Shown: positions 36,548 through 45,447, counted from the stretch's first letter. The stretch: DNA of 64,000 nucleotides from an uncultured Candidatus Saccharibacteria bacterium (GCA_938030095.1 CALHGK010000005.1:124001-188000), one strand, 5' to 3'. Translations and numbers: made by a program. The notes: generated by a model from the letters alone, not told the origin.

Positions 36548-36723
36548 ATGTTATGTTTGCACTACCCGTGCAAAGCCCTTTTACTATAGCGGATAGCCTG
36601 GGGTTCTGTCAAGAGGTGGTGGAGCGAATTAAAAAAGCTTTCTTGTTGTATCCACATACGCTTGCTTGTCTTTTTGCCAAAAACGCATTACCATGGAGAG
36701 AGAGTTTAATCGGGAGAATAGCA

Positions 36724-37275
36724 ATGGCAAACCAACAACCTACAGCACAACCAACACCACCAGCTGAGACAGCATCGCAAGCAGCTCCAGCTGCTAGCCA
36801 ACCAGTAGTGCCAGCCGCTGCGCCTGCACCGGTTGATACCTCACCGCGCAACTACTTGGCGGTTGTCGCTCTCGCTGCGTTTATGGGGCAGTACGGCTTG
36901 GCTCGTTGGTATCGTGGCGACGAGCTGGGCAAAATCCGCTTTTGGATTGCGGTGGGCTGTACGGTAACGGCAGTCGTGCCGTATGTTAATATCGTTTCGA
37001 TGTTGGGGCTGTCTGTCTTGTCTGTCTGGGGTATCGTCGACTTTTTCTTGCTGACGAGTACCACAGCAGATGCAAATGGTACGCCATACGTTGCGACCGA
37101 GCGCGACAAGACGTGGGCGCAGGGGCTTAAAATCGCCTACATTGTTGGCCTTGTCTTGGTGGCAGTAGCGATTGTTGTCTTCTTGATCTTGCTGGCAGCT
37201 GGGGTGGTTGCGTGGCATAATACAATGACCACAACAGAATCCTTGCAGTCATCGAAGATTTATTATCCTCGCTAA
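36724..37275 (+). CDS. TM2-domain membrane protein with Pro/Ala-rich N-terminus
   Basis: 183 aa. A Gln/Pro/Ala-rich disordered segment of about 45 residues precedes a TM2-like domain: a first helix, then GQYGLARWYRGDELGKIRFW and a second helix, VWGIVDFFLL. A third helix lies near the C-terminus. The function of TM2 proteins in bacteria is unclear. The ATG at 36724 has GGGAG upstream; an earlier frame from 36553 runs through the tRNA-Lys promoter and is not supported. Followed by a strong terminator. Confidence 0.82.
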   Translation: MANQQPTAQPTPPAETASQAAPAASQPVVPAAAPAPVDTSPRNYLAVVALAAFMGQYGLARWYRGDELGKIRFWIAVGCTVTAVVPYVNIVSMLGLSVLSVWGIVDFFLLTSTTADANGTPYVATERDKTWAQGLKIAYIVGLVLVAVAIVVFLILLAAGVVAWHNTMTTTESLQSSKIYYPR

Positions 37276-37299
37276 TAGCGGTTGTGGCAGTAGTGTAAC

Positions 37300-37331
37300 A
37301 AAAAGGGTTGGCAGTGTGCTAACCCCTTTTT
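37300..37331 (+). terminator. Terminator after the TM2 gene
   Basis: AAAAAGGGTT pairs with AACCCCTTTTT (one bulge) around 11 bases; T(5) closes the plus strand and an A-run the other. Confidence 0.85.
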
Positions 37332-37410
37332 GTATGGTGTGGCCGTAAAATGAATAGCAAATAGTACTGTATAAAGAAACCCAGACAAGCTGGGTAATAT
37401 AGAACAAAGT

Positions 37411-37487
37411 TGGTACACCCGGCAGGATTCGAACCTGCGACCACTTGGTTCGAAGCCAAGTACTCTAATCCGCTGAGCTACGGGTGC
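37411..37487 (-). tRNA. tRNA-Arg (anticodon TCG)
   Basis: Minus-strand cloverleaf: acceptor GCACCCG/CGGGTGT (G1-U72 wobble), anticodon stem CTTGG/CCAAG around CTTCGAA, T arm GCAGG TTCGAAT CCTGC, CCA encoded. TACAAT a few bases upstream is the likely -10. Confidence 0.97.
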
Positions 37488-37841
37488 TTACTAGCCTTAT
37501 TGTACCACCACTGACGTGAGAATCCAAACTGCCTCCAATTTGTGAGACTGATAGCATAAGGTTTATATGATATGTAATGTAGAAAAGTGAATAAGAGACT
37601 CAACAGTAACATACATGTCACGTATATAGAGATGAGAATAGGGGATGATGAGGAATTACTGGTGAGATGATTCACAAAGATAGCACATACGCCAAATGTA
37701 GTCATTAATCTGTTGATCGTTGAAGAATGCGCGGACTGGTTATTGTTGGTTGAGCTGAAGTTTTTTGCAATTGCACAAGGAAAATGATGTGGTAGAATTA
37801 AGTAAAATAATAAAAGATCTGTGAAAACAATGGAGGTAAAA
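37488..37841. other. A/T-rich intergenic region
   Basis: About 350 bases with the tRNA-Arg(TCG) promoter at one end and TAAAAT near 37802 before the next gene. The frames within it are low-complexity and lack initiation signals. No RNA gene was recognised. Confidence 0.45.
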
Positions 37842-38567
37842 ATGCCAAGCATATTATATCAAAAATGGATAAGTGAATCTGGACTTGTTCCCGATGAATG
37901 GTTCAAAAACACTGTCGTCAAATCTAAGGACTCGTGCGACGACCCTGTCTATCAAGAAGTGCTACGACTGTTCACCTTAGCCTATGGAGCAAGTTACTTT
38001 TCAGTACTTGAGTACGAAGAAGGTGAGCCGATGGCGCGTGAACATTATATCGATGCACTATCGTACTGCCTGGAGTATAAAGAACGGACTGAACGCCTAA
38101 ATGACGATGTAGCACCCCAAGCTCCCGACACCTTCGATGCACAGTCCTTGCGCGACGGCGCAGACATCATTGTCGAAATTCTGAAACCTACAATCAATAC
38201 AGAATTCTGCCGAGATGCTGTTTGTCATACGATGGAGTATGCCACCGAAACAGCACTTCCTCGCCTTGCCAAGGACATGAGTCAAGATTCAGTCGAATGG
38301 CTTCGTGAAGACTACGAGTGGTTCCATTACAATAGCTACTCTGATGAGTTCGATCGTGTACATAACGTGCTTGCAACACTCGAGTGGTTTGTCGACAAAG
38401 GACTGCTAACAGACGCGGAGCAAATACAGCAGCTGCAAGACTACCGCACACAGCTCGCGGCTTTTGATGAACAGATACGTCCTTTACTGCCACGACTCCG
38501 AGGCTTGCGATTTGATGGTTTTCAACTTGACGAGTTGGCCGCCGAGCGGTGTTGGTGGCTTCACTAG
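37842..38567 (+). CDS. Hypothetical soluble protein, acidic and helical
   Basis: 241 aa, no family recognised. It is rich in Glu/Asp/Trp/Tyr, mostly helical (AREHYIDALSYCLEYKERTERL; WLREDYEWFHYNSYSDEFDRVHNVLATLEWF), with no membrane segment. The ATG at 37842 is preferred because GGAGGT lies four bases upstream; ATGs at 37821 and 37830 overlap that site. It ends 12 bases from the convergent response regulator. Confidence 0.7.
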   Translation: MPSILYQKWISESGLVPDEWFKNTVVKSKDSCDDPVYQEVLRLFTLAYGASYFSVLEYEEGEPMAREHYIDALSYCLEYKERTERLNDDVAPQAPDTFDAQSLRDGADIIVEILKPTINTEFCRDAVCHTMEYATETALPRLAKDMSQDSVEWLREDYEWFHYNSYSDEFDRVHNVLATLEWFVDKGLLTDAEQIQQLQDYRTQLAAFDEQIRPLLPRLRGLRFDGFQLDELAAERCWWLH

Positions 38568-38579
38568 TAGTTTAGTTTG

Positions 38580-38969
38580 TTACTGTTCCGTTATCACCCC
38601 ACGCTCCGCCAAAGCTTCCTCTACTCGCTTGACGACTTGGCTGGGGGTGAGTTCGGCTTTGACGATGTAGCTGTGAACATCGAGGTGCTGGAGCTTCTTG
38701 GGGGCTTCTTCGTGGCCAAGGTTGGTAAGGATGATAACAGGGATGGCCTTGCCCCATGAGTAGGCGCGGATGTGCTCGAGCGTGTCGGCGCCATTGAGGT
38801 GGGGCATCTGGAGGTCGAGCAAGATGATATCGGGGTGAGTTCGCTGCACGAGCATGATGCCAGCTTTGCCATCGCCCGCGACTTCCACCGCAAAGCCAGC
38901 CGCTTCGAACTTCATACGGTACATTTGGCTGATGGTTTGGTCGTCTTCGATGATGGCAATTTTAACCAT
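38580..38969 (-). CDS. Single-domain response regulator (CheY-like)
   Basis: 129-aa receiver domain only. The acidic pocket is IIEDDQT near the N-terminus, the phospho-Asp lies in IILLDLQMPHLNG, and the switch Thr and Lys are in VIILTNLG and YIVKAELTP. There is no output domain, so it must act through protein contacts. It is divergent from the histidine kinase gene and shares its -10 region, which makes it the probable cognate partner. The ATG at 38969 is seven bases after TATTAT. Confidence 0.92.
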   Translation of the reverse strand: MVKIAIIEDDQTISQMYRMKFEAAGFAVEVAGDGKAGIMLVQRTHPDIILLDLQMPHLNGADTLEHIRAYSWGKAIPVIILTNLGHEEAPKKLQHLDVHSYIVKAELTPSQVVKRVEEALAERGVITEQ

Positions 38970-38975
38970 TTGCTT

Positions 38976-38982
38976 TATAATA
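38976..38982. promoter_or_regulatory. Shared bidirectional -10 for the two-component pair
   Basis: TTATAATA reads as TATAAT on plus (38976-38981; 12 bases before the kinase ATG) and TATTAT on minus (38977-38982; seven bases before the regulator ATG). The two promoters overlap completely at their -10 elements, so only one can be open at a time. Confidence 0.6.
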
Positions 38983-38993
38983 GCAGGTGTAGC

Positions 38994-40304
38994 ATGAAAA
39001 TGGAACAAAATCACCCAAAATCAAGTACCATATCTATACCAGCAGAGCCCCTGGTAGCACTGGGTAGCGCGCTAGCTCGTGCGACTGACTTTGCAGAGGT
39101 GGTGGCAGCGGTACGCACAGCGCTAAGGGTAGTTGCCCGACCGACTTGGTGTGGAGTGGTGGTAATGGTGGATGGAGCGCCGCCGCTAATTGACTTGCCA
39201 GATGAATGCACTACCTCTGTTAATGCACTCTTGCCGCTATGTAAAGAAGCAACAGTGCGCACAATGACCGCCATGCTACCCAAGCGCCACGCACTTCGTC
39301 GTTACAACATTGCTGTGGTGTTGCGGCTGGTGTGGCAGTGTAATCACTGTGGATATATCGTGCTGGGCCCGCCGGCTGAGCGAGCCACGTATACTGCTGC
39401 GCAGCGAGCCACTCTTGCAATGATAGCCCAGCAATGCGCAGTGACGCTGATGGCGCAGCAGTGCCATAATACCACGCAGCAGTTTCAGCAACAGCTCACC
39501 CAAGCGGTAGACCGCGCGACGCGCCAACTACGCGCCTCTAACCGCCGCCTGCGCGAGCTCGATGCCGCGAAGGATGAGTTTGTTAGTATGGCGAGCCACC
39601 AGCTGCGTACGCCGCTCACTAGTGTGAAGGGCTATATATCGATGGTGCTAGAGGGTGACGCTGGTGAGATCAATGCCACGCAGCGCACCTTCCTCACCGA
39701 GGCCTTTACTAGTAGTGAGCGGATGGTGCAGCTGATTGGCAACTTCCTTAATGTGTCGCGCATCCGCACTGGCAACTTTACAATCGACTTCCATCCAGGT
39801 GATGTTGCCGCGCTGGTGGTAGAGAGCATTGAGTCTATTCAGCTCATCGCCGAGCGCCACCATTTGCGGGTGGATTATCGATCGCATGGAGTTATACCGC
39901 CTCTGTTGATCGACGAAAATAAACTCCGGCAAGTTATCGTTAATTATATCGATAATGCTATTTACTATTCGCCGGGTGCTGATGTTATTACGGTGCGACT
40001 CTACCCCAAGGATGGCTGGGTGGTGTGCACGGTGCAAGATCATGGCATTGGGGTGCCGCAGGGCGAGCAGCGCAAGATCTTTACGAAATTCTTTCGGGCG
40101 CACAATGCCCAGTTGCAGCGGCCCGATGGCACAGGGATTGGGCTGTTCTTGGCAAAAAAGATCGTGCTGGGGCACCATGGCGAACTGATCTTTCATTCGC
40201 GGGAGGGGCAGGGGAGCACCTTTGGCTTCCGCCTGCCGATCGATCGTCTTACGCCGCGCCAGGGCACATCGCCAAACGAAAATCACTCCCCACACGGGAA
40301 GTGA
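38994..40304 (+). CDS. Soluble sensor histidine kinase
   Basis: 436 aa without membrane helices, so it senses an internal signal. An N-terminal region (about 20-170) resembles a GAF domain, then a short coiled coil, HisKA with the phospho-His in MASHQLRTPLTSVKGY (His202), and HATPase: N box IVNYIDNAIYYS, G1 DHGIGV, G2 GTGIGLFLAKKI. It is divergent from a single-domain response regulator. Its last codons coincide with a hairpin that looks like a minus-strand terminator. Confidence 0.9.
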   Translation: MKMEQNHPKSSTISIPAEPLVALGSALARATDFAEVVAAVRTALRVVARPTWCGVVVMVDGAPPLIDLPDECTTSVNALLPLCKEATVRTMTAMLPKRHALRRYNIAVVLRLVWQCNHCGYIVLGPPAERATYTAAQRATLAMIAQQCAVTLMAQQCHNTTQQFQQQLTQAVDRATRQLRASNRRLRELDAAKDEFVSMASHQLRTPLTSVKGYISMVLEGDAGEINATQRTFLTEAFTSSERMVQLIGNFLNVSRIRTGNFTIDFHPGDVAALVVESIESIQLIAERHHLRVDYRSHGVIPPLLIDENKLRQVIVNYIDNAIYYSPGADVITVRLYPKDGWVVCTVQDHGIGVPQGEQRKIFTKFFRAHNAQLQRPDGTGIGLFLAKKIVLGHHGELIFHSREGQGSTFGFRLPIDRLTPRQGTSPNENHSPHGK

Positions 40305-40546
40305 AAATCGCACATCTCCTGGGCTGGGTAAGACGCCCGAGGAGTCCTCCTTTGCTTGGCACCTCTCGCACGGGTGTCAAGTGTGAATTTGCACAGTTAT
40401 AGCACGGACAAACCAGACAAATGCAGTATGGGTTCTCCTGCATCTCGTGGCTTGCGATGGCTGTATCGAGTGCTGTTTGTGTTAGTTGTCTCCACCATGC
40501 AAGTGCATGACACGATCAGTGTAGCATCACGCCTAGGGTATGTCAA
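40271..40546 (-). ncRNA. Candidate structured RNA gene, about 235 nt
   Basis: On the minus strand TTGACA (40541-40546), 17 bases and TACACT (40518-40523) form a near-consensus promoter. The transcript would run from about 40511 to a hairpin (TCACTTCCC with GGGGAGTGA) followed by TTTTCGTTT at 40271-40304. Between are several hairpins: ATGCAG/CTGCAT, an 8-bp TTGACACC/GGTGCCAA-type stem, and CTCCTCGGGC paired with GCCCAGGAG. No credible coding frame spans it. I do not recognise SRP RNA, tmRNA, RNase P or 6S signatures. The 3' end is antisense to the kinase stop. Confidence 0.45.
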
Positions 40547-40605
40547 GCCTTTTTTACAACATTATCGCTAGACAAGGGCCGATTTTTTTGCTATAGTGAC
40601 TAAGC

Positions 40606-40680
40606 GGCCTCATCGTCTAGCGGTTAGGACACTGGGTTCTCATCCCAGCAACCGGGGTTCGATTCCCCGTGAGGTCACCA
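40606..40680 (+). tRNA. tRNA-Glu (anticodon CTC)
   Basis: Acceptor GGCCTCA/TGAGGTC, anticodon stem CTGGG/CCCAG around TTCTCAT, T arm CGGGG TTCGATT CCCCG, CCA encoded. Upstream TAGACA, 17 bases, TATAGT (40592-40597). Confidence 0.96.
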
Positions 40681-40729
40681 TGGATTTATTATGATGGCTC
40701 GTTGGAGCCATTTTTTAATGGAGCATTTA

Positions 40730-41308
40730 CTACCACTTCGCCCAACTCAGCTTCTCCCAATCAGCCTTTGCCAGTGTATACACCCTCCATTTCACTGCCT
40801 CGCCTGCAACTTCACCTTGCTCGATTCCCGCGTACCGGTAGCCAAGCTCTTCCAGCGCACTCCAGCTGCGGATATTTTGTACGTATGCCTTTGCCTCAAT
40901 TATTGCAAATCCACCCTCAGAAAACGCCCAATTGCAAGCTGCTTGCTTGGCGTAGCTCCCAAGGCCTTGACCCCAGTTTTTCGGATCGCCAATCAGTGTA
41001 CAAAATGCCCCAGCTGTGACGCCGTATTTGTGGCTTAGTTTTCTTATCTCGTTAAGCTCAATATTGCCAACGATTTCGCCATCACGCTCGATCATCCAGC
41101 TATACCGATCGTCATCGTCAAGCATATTTTGGAGATGCGCCACCTCATCTTCCTCCGTCATCTGCGAAAAATCCGCACCCAAATACTGCGTCACCTCTGG
41201 CTGGCGAATCCACGCTGTGGTAATCGGCGCATAAGCCGGGCTTGGCGCTACCAAGCGCAGCGTCTGGGTTTGGCTATAGGAGGGTAGGGTGAGGGTGCGT
41301 GTATACAT
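40730..41308 (-). CDS. GNAT-family N-acetyltransferase
   Basis: 192 aa resembling RimJ/RimL-type acetyltransferases: RLVAPSPAYAPITTAWI, YSWMIERDGEIVGNIELNEI, the acetyl-CoA loop PKNWGQGLGSYAKQAACNWAF, then VQNIRSWSALEELGYRYAG. The acceptor is unknown. The start at 41308 is seven bases after TATAAT on the minus strand; the ATG three codons upstream overlaps the -10. It is divergent from the GH5 gene across 45 bases. Confidence 0.88.
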   Translation of the reverse strand: MYTRTLTLPSYSQTQTLRLVAPSPAYAPITTAWIRQPEVTQYLGADFSQMTEEDEVAHLQNMLDDDDRYSWMIERDGEIVGNIELNEIRKLSHKYGVTAGAFCTLIGDPKNWGQGLGSYAKQAACNWAFSEGGFAIIEAKAYVQNIRSWSALEELGYRYAGIEQGEVAGEAVKWRVYTLAKADWEKLSWAKW

Positions 41309-41353
41309 ACTTGTCATTATAGTTTAGCCTTATATTTTGCTATAATAAAGCAT

Positions 41354-42322
41354 ATGCATAAACCATTACGCGGTGTTAACTTGGGTGGGTGGCTGGTGCT
41401 TGAGCGCTGGATGACGCCATCGGTCTTTGCGGGTACAGACGCGAGCAACGAGCATCAGTTGATGATGCAACCAGATGGCCCGGAGCGTATTGCCAAGCAC
41501 CGGCAAGAATTTATGACCGAAGCGGACTTCGCCTGGCTGCATGCGCACGGTATCGAGGCGCTGCGCGTGCCGGTTGGTTACTGGGTGCTAGAAAGCCAGG
41601 ACGGCTACCTCGAGGCTACCAAGCAGTTGGACTGGTGCTTTGCGATGGCCAAAAAATACCATATGCGCGTCTTGCTTGATTTGCATGCGGCGCCGGGTGC
41701 ACAGAACTTGGGTGACCACAGCGGGAGTGGCAACCGCATGCCACAAACCGGCTGGTACCAGGCCAAAAACCGCCGGGCGACCCGCCGCATTCTGATGCAG
41801 CTTGCCGAGCGCTATGGTACAAGCCCGCAGCTTTGGGGGATTGAGCTGCTCAACGAACCCTTTACCAAAAACTGGCTGCAGCACTGGCTGCTGCGGCTGT
41901 GGTCGCGCCGCACAACTCGCCGGTTGCGCCGCGTTGTGCCAGCCACAACGCGTATTATTATCAGTGACGCCTACCAGCTGCCGCGGTGGCGCCGGGCGCA
42001 GCCGCGTGATTGGCTGGATATCCACCACTACCAGTGCTTTGGGGCGGCTAACTTGGCGCTGGTGGATTATGATCAGCACGCGAGTATTGTGGATGAGTTT
42101 ACCCAGACGCACCAGTCGTTGCAGCGCCCAACCATCATTGGCGAGTGGAGCGCGATTTTGCCGCCCGCTATTGCCATGACTCCACCGACCATCACCGCCT
42201 ACATACTGGCGCAGCAAACGGCTTTTGCCAGCGCCGACGCCCACTTTTTCTGGAGTTACAAAACCGAATCAAACGATGGCTGGAACTACCGTTGGCTGGT
42301 AGAGCAGGGTATTATGTCGTAG
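41354..42322 (+). CDS. Glycoside hydrolase family 5-like protein
   Basis: 322-aa TIM-barrel glycosidase resembling exo-beta-1,3-glucanases: GVNLGGWLVLERWMTPS at the start, LRVPVGYWVL, LLDLHAAPGAQN, the acid/base Glu168 in ELLNEPF, HHYQCF and the nucleophile Glu264 in IIGEWSAIL. No signal peptide is visible, so either a non-classical export or a cytosolic substrate is implied. Close similarity to fungal-type Exg enzymes would suggest transfer. TATAAT lies seven bases before the ATG. Confidence 0.88.
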   Translation: MHKPLRGVNLGGWLVLERWMTPSVFAGTDASNEHQLMMQPDGPERIAKHRQEFMTEADFAWLHAHGIEALRVPVGYWVLESQDGYLEATKQLDWCFAMAKKYHMRVLLDLHAAPGAQNLGDHSGSGNRMPQTGWYQAKNRRATRRILMQLAERYGTSPQLWGIELLNEPFTKNWLQHWLLRLWSRRTTRRLRRVVPATTRIIISDAYQLPRWRRAQPRDWLDIHHYQCFGAANLALVDYDQHASIVDEFTQTHQSLQRPTIIGEWSAILPPAIAMTPPTITAYILAQQTAFASADAHFFWSYKTESNDGWNYRWLVEQGIMS

Positions 42323-42619
42323 AAGCTTGGCTTGTGCGCATGCTGAGTTGTGTGTAGTGCCTGGACGAGTAATCGATTCGAGACGGATATCATGGTGTGC
42401 TTGTTGCGCTGGATATAGTCGAATCATGTGTGTTGGACTGTGAGGCGTGTCATACTCATTACGCTCGAAGCGTGCGTGGTGGTTGATGATTTTTCATTTG
42501 ATAGCAATTAATAATGAGGATGAGAGGCGCTGAGCGATCGAGCATCCCTTCCAGCTATCTGCCAAATCATGTATAATAAATCGAGTACGACAGCCAAGAA
42601 ACGGAGGAAATGAAGAAGT
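42323..42619. other. Intergenic region with the ybaB promoter
   Basis: TATAAT at 42572-42577 followed by a leader of about 35 bases containing GGAGG (42603-42607) precedes ybaB. The rest holds no supported gene. Confidence 0.6.
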
Positions 42620-42916
42620 ATGGCAATGGGCATGAACCAAATGAAGATGCTTAATGACTTGCGCAAGGCGCAGAAGGCACTAGCGAAGGAGATCGTGGAG
42701 GTCGAGGCAGGCGATGGTGCGGTGATTGTACAGATCACTGGCGAGCTGAAGATCAAGAGTGTGAAGATCGACCCAACTAAGGTAGACCTAGATAACATCC
42801 ACCAGCTGGAGCACTGGATCGAGATTGCAATCCGCGATGGCATGGCCAAGGCGCAAGAGATTGCTGCCAAGAAAATGCAGCCACTGATGGGTGGGCTTGG
42901 CAACCTCGGGTTCTAG
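42620..42916 (+). CDS. ybaB: Nucleoid-associated protein YbaB/EbfC
   Basis: 98-aa DNA-binding dimer. The family pattern is clear: MNQMKMLNDLRKAQKALAKE, VEAGDGAVIVQITGELKIKSVKIDP, then a C-terminal helix with AMAKAQEIAAKKM-type sequence and a Gly-rich end. The classical gene order ybaB-recR is kept, with five bases between. A GGAGG site 12 bases upstream supports ATG 42620. Confidence 0.93.
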   Translation: MAMGMNQMKMLNDLRKAQKALAKEIVEVEAGDGAVIVQITGELKIKSVKIDPTKVDLDNIHQLEHWIEIAIRDGMAKAQEIAAKKMQPLMGGLGNLGF

Positions 42917-42921
42917 CTAGT

Positions 42922-43536
42922 ATGGCAGATATTCTGCCTCAGGCTCTGCAGCGGGCGATAGATGAGCTAGGGCGCTTGCCAGGGGTAGGCGCACGCACGG
43001 CGGAGCGCTATGCGTACTTTTTGCTGCGGGCTGATGGACGAACAAGCCAGGGGATTGCCCAGGCGATCACGCAGCTTCACACTGCTGTTGCAACCTGCCC
43101 CGTTACCTTTGCTCTGATGGATCCTGACCAAGATATTTCGCCGCTCTATAGCAGCCCAGAGCGCAATCGTAAGCAGATTGCTGTTGTGGAGGAGCCACTC
43201 GACATCGTGGCGCTGGAGCGCACTGGCCACTACAAGGGGACGTACCATGTGCTGGGTGGCGTCATCTCACCGATTGATGGGGTAGGGCCAGAGCAATTGC
43301 ATATCCCCGAACTGCTGGAACGTATTACTAATGACGCAGTAGAAGAGGTGATCATTGCTACCAATGCAAGTGTGGAGGGCGAGTCGACTGCGCTCTTCTT
43401 GCAGCGGCACATTGCCGAGGCAGGCCTAACGGTACGGATGACGCGCTTGGCTCGCGGCATCCCCGTTGGCGTCGACCTTGAATATGCCGACCAAATCACC
43501 CTCGGCCACGCACTCGAGGGGCGGCGCGCGGTGTAG
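42922..43536 (+). CDS. recR: Recombination protein RecR, zinc-finger-less
   Basis: Part of RecFOR loading of RecA onto gapped DNA. The 204-aa protein has the helix-hairpin-helix RLPGVGARTAERYAYFLL and a Toprim domain (IAVVEEPLDIVALERTGHYKGTYHVLGGVISP; IATNASVEGESTALFLQRHI). The C4 zinc finger between them is degenerate: one Cys (ATCPVTF) remains and the later CxxC is replaced by DISPLYSSPERN. The C-terminus ends with VDLEYADQITLGHALEGRR, as in the family. Confidence 0.95.
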   Translation: MADILPQALQRAIDELGRLPGVGARTAERYAYFLLRADGRTSQGIAQAITQLHTAVATCPVTFALMDPDQDISPLYSSPERNRKQIAVVEEPLDIVALERTGHYKGTYHVLGGVISPIDGVGPEQLHIPELLERITNDAVEEVIIATNASVEGESTALFLQRHIAEAGLTVRMTRLARGIPVGVDLEYADQITLGHALEGRRAV

Positions 43537-43544
43537 TGAAGCGA

Positions 43545-45155
43545 CTATTGTGCTGATTCTGCGTGGAGACGCCGCTGTTCTTCGGCGGCTTCTTGCTTCT
43601 CGACGAAATCGTAAAGACAGTCGCTGACAGCACTTTCGAGTGTAGCAAGATTCTCGACTTGTTGAGCAAGTGCCTTCATCGGTGAGTCTGCTTCGCGTGC
43701 GGTGGCCTCTTGCAAAAAGCGAAATACGTCATGATCATAACCAATGCATTCGAAATAAAGCGTTGCAATCTCGCTGTTTGGATTGTCGCGAAATTGCTGT
43801 GCAACCCACTGTTTGACTTGCTCAGCTTCTCCTAGCTCGTCCTTGAGCAAAAGCATATAGAAATGGATTTCCTCTATCTCATCTGTTTGGTAGAAATAAT
43901 AGTTCACCATGTCCCAGGCAGCCTTCCGAGCGACCGCTTGCTCGCCATGCTTGGCACAGAGCTTTACAAGATAGTAGTCGTCAAATAACCGTGAAGAAGA
44001 TCGCTCTGATGGGTGCTTGGTAATGATGGCAATGTAAGCATCACGAATCCGCTGATCGAAGATAAAGCGCCGGTCGTTCAAGGAATTAACAACAGCGTGG
44101 AGTGTATACCCTTCATCCTCGGGTGCAATAACATAAGCAGAGGCGCGGGCTCGGCGTGTGCCGTCTGGATCTTTGCCATGTATGACATACTCGGCATCGA
44201 TTTCTGCCTTGATGTAGGGGCTGATGACATACCGTTCGAGTTGCTGCGCCTTCGCTACGCCATCATCATCGAATTTGAGAAGGAGCTCGATGATCGTGCC
44301 CAGTTCTTGCTGAGCTGATGAAATATATTGACTGACTTCTCGATCTTGCGAGGGTGTTGTTGTCGCAGGGTTATATCTAAAGTGCCGATAGGCCATTTCT
44401 TGGCAAAGGCTCGCAATCGTGCACATGCGAGCAAAATCATCAGCGTCTCGAGTGCGCAAGTGGAGGGTATTGGCATCACTAAGAAGGCGATAAAAAGGCA
44501 AATTGATATCATCGCGCTGCATATCTCTGGCGGCAGCGGTGCGGGCATCGAGCGATTCGCGTAGCTCCTGCAAGTGGGCTGCTCCATCTGGTGTATCGCT
44601 CATTCTAATATACTCACAATATTGCTGATGAAAGAGCTCATGTGGCTCAAGATCGGCAGGGATGGTCTGGAGCGAGACAGTGCCAGATTCATCGCGCTGG
44701 AGCTCGAGAGTGCTCGACCGCATTGCTTGTGTCGGCTGCGAATCTGGCAAAATGACATCTAGAAACTCCCAGACATCCTGCTTAATCTTGGGGAGCTCTG
44801 CAGCAAGATCAGGAATACCCTTGCTGATCTTCTGTAGGTCGCGCAGGAGATCGGTTGCGAAGCGTCTACACTCGGTAATGGCCTGTCTATCAAAATAATT
44901 ATCAGCGTAGGGATCGCAATCAGAGAATCGCATAATGTGAATCAGGCTAGTAATTACCCGCCATACACTGCTACGCCAGAATAATTCATCATCTGCTATC
45001 GCCTGCTCGAGCAAATCTCTATCGAGTAACTGCTCGCAATACTCCGCAATGTAGTAGTCGATCATCGCTTTTATCTTGACTGGGTTGATTGGGAGCTGGC
45101 TTGCCTGTGGCCTTTGTTGCTGGGTAGCAGTGGTATCATCTGGAGGATTTGTCAT
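43545..45155 (-). CDS. Large soluble hypothetical protein
   Basis: 536 aa, no family recognised. It is predicted mostly helical, acidic, with Gln/Asp-rich ends and no membrane segment. The C-terminal half (AAWDMVNYYFYQTDEIEEIHFYMLLLKDELGEAEQVKQWV) looks like helical repeats. The start at 45155 lies seven bases after TATGGT; the in-frame start at 45191 is upstream of it. It converges with recR, eight bases away. Confidence 0.75.
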   Translation of the reverse strand: MTNPPDDTTATQQQRPQASQLPINPVKIKAMIDYYIAEYCEQLLDRDLLEQAIADDELFWRSSVWRVITSLIHIMRFSDCDPYADNYFDRQAITECRRFATDLLRDLQKISKGIPDLAAELPKIKQDVWEFLDVILPDSQPTQAMRSSTLELQRDESGTVSLQTIPADLEPHELFHQQYCEYIRMSDTPDGAAHLQELRESLDARTAAARDMQRDDINLPFYRLLSDANTLHLRTRDADDFARMCTIASLCQEMAYRHFRYNPATTTPSQDREVSQYISSAQQELGTIIELLLKFDDDGVAKAQQLERYVISPYIKAEIDAEYVIHGKDPDGTRRARASAYVIAPEDEGYTLHAVVNSLNDRRFIFDQRIRDAYIAIITKHPSERSSSRLFDDYYLVKLCAKHGEQAVARKAAWDMVNYYFYQTDEIEEIHFYMLLLKDELGEAEQVKQWVAQQFRDNPNSEIATLYFECIGYDHDVFRFLQEATAREADSPMKALAQQVENLATLESAVSDCLYDFVEKQEAAEEQRRLHAESAQ

Positions 45156-45447
45156 GATATATACCATAGTGGAGGAAGAGGGAGTTGTCAACCAAAAGAA
45201 ACTTAAATATCAATACCTCTGCGTTCTCCGTTCGCTTCTCCACTTACCAATATATTCTAGTGGAGTGCAATGCTCTGCCGTCAGGACTATCATATTCTCA
45301 AGTCTGATGTAGCAGGCTGATATTCTTCGAGATTCACTCTTATAGTATTTTTGGGTATACAGATAATTGCAGAGGTTTGAAAAGAAGAGGCGGGGTGTGT
45401 CATACCAAAAGGCGAGATAACGCGCGTTTATTTGCTATACTAAAACA

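Noticed and set aside
39011..39283. Long antisense frames over dnaK, kinase, cysS and other genes
   Set aside because: They are shadows of strongly supported genes, with no initiation signals of their own.
40249..40443. 64-codon minus-strand frame with Cys pairs inside the candidate RNA gene
   Set aside because: It runs through the terminator and the kinase end, has no ribosome site, and the region is better explained by RNA structure.
40305..40520. SRP RNA, 6S RNA or tmRNA
   Set aside because: No GGAAGCAG-type SRP loop, no tRNA-like ends and no paired long-hairpin ends were found on either strand.
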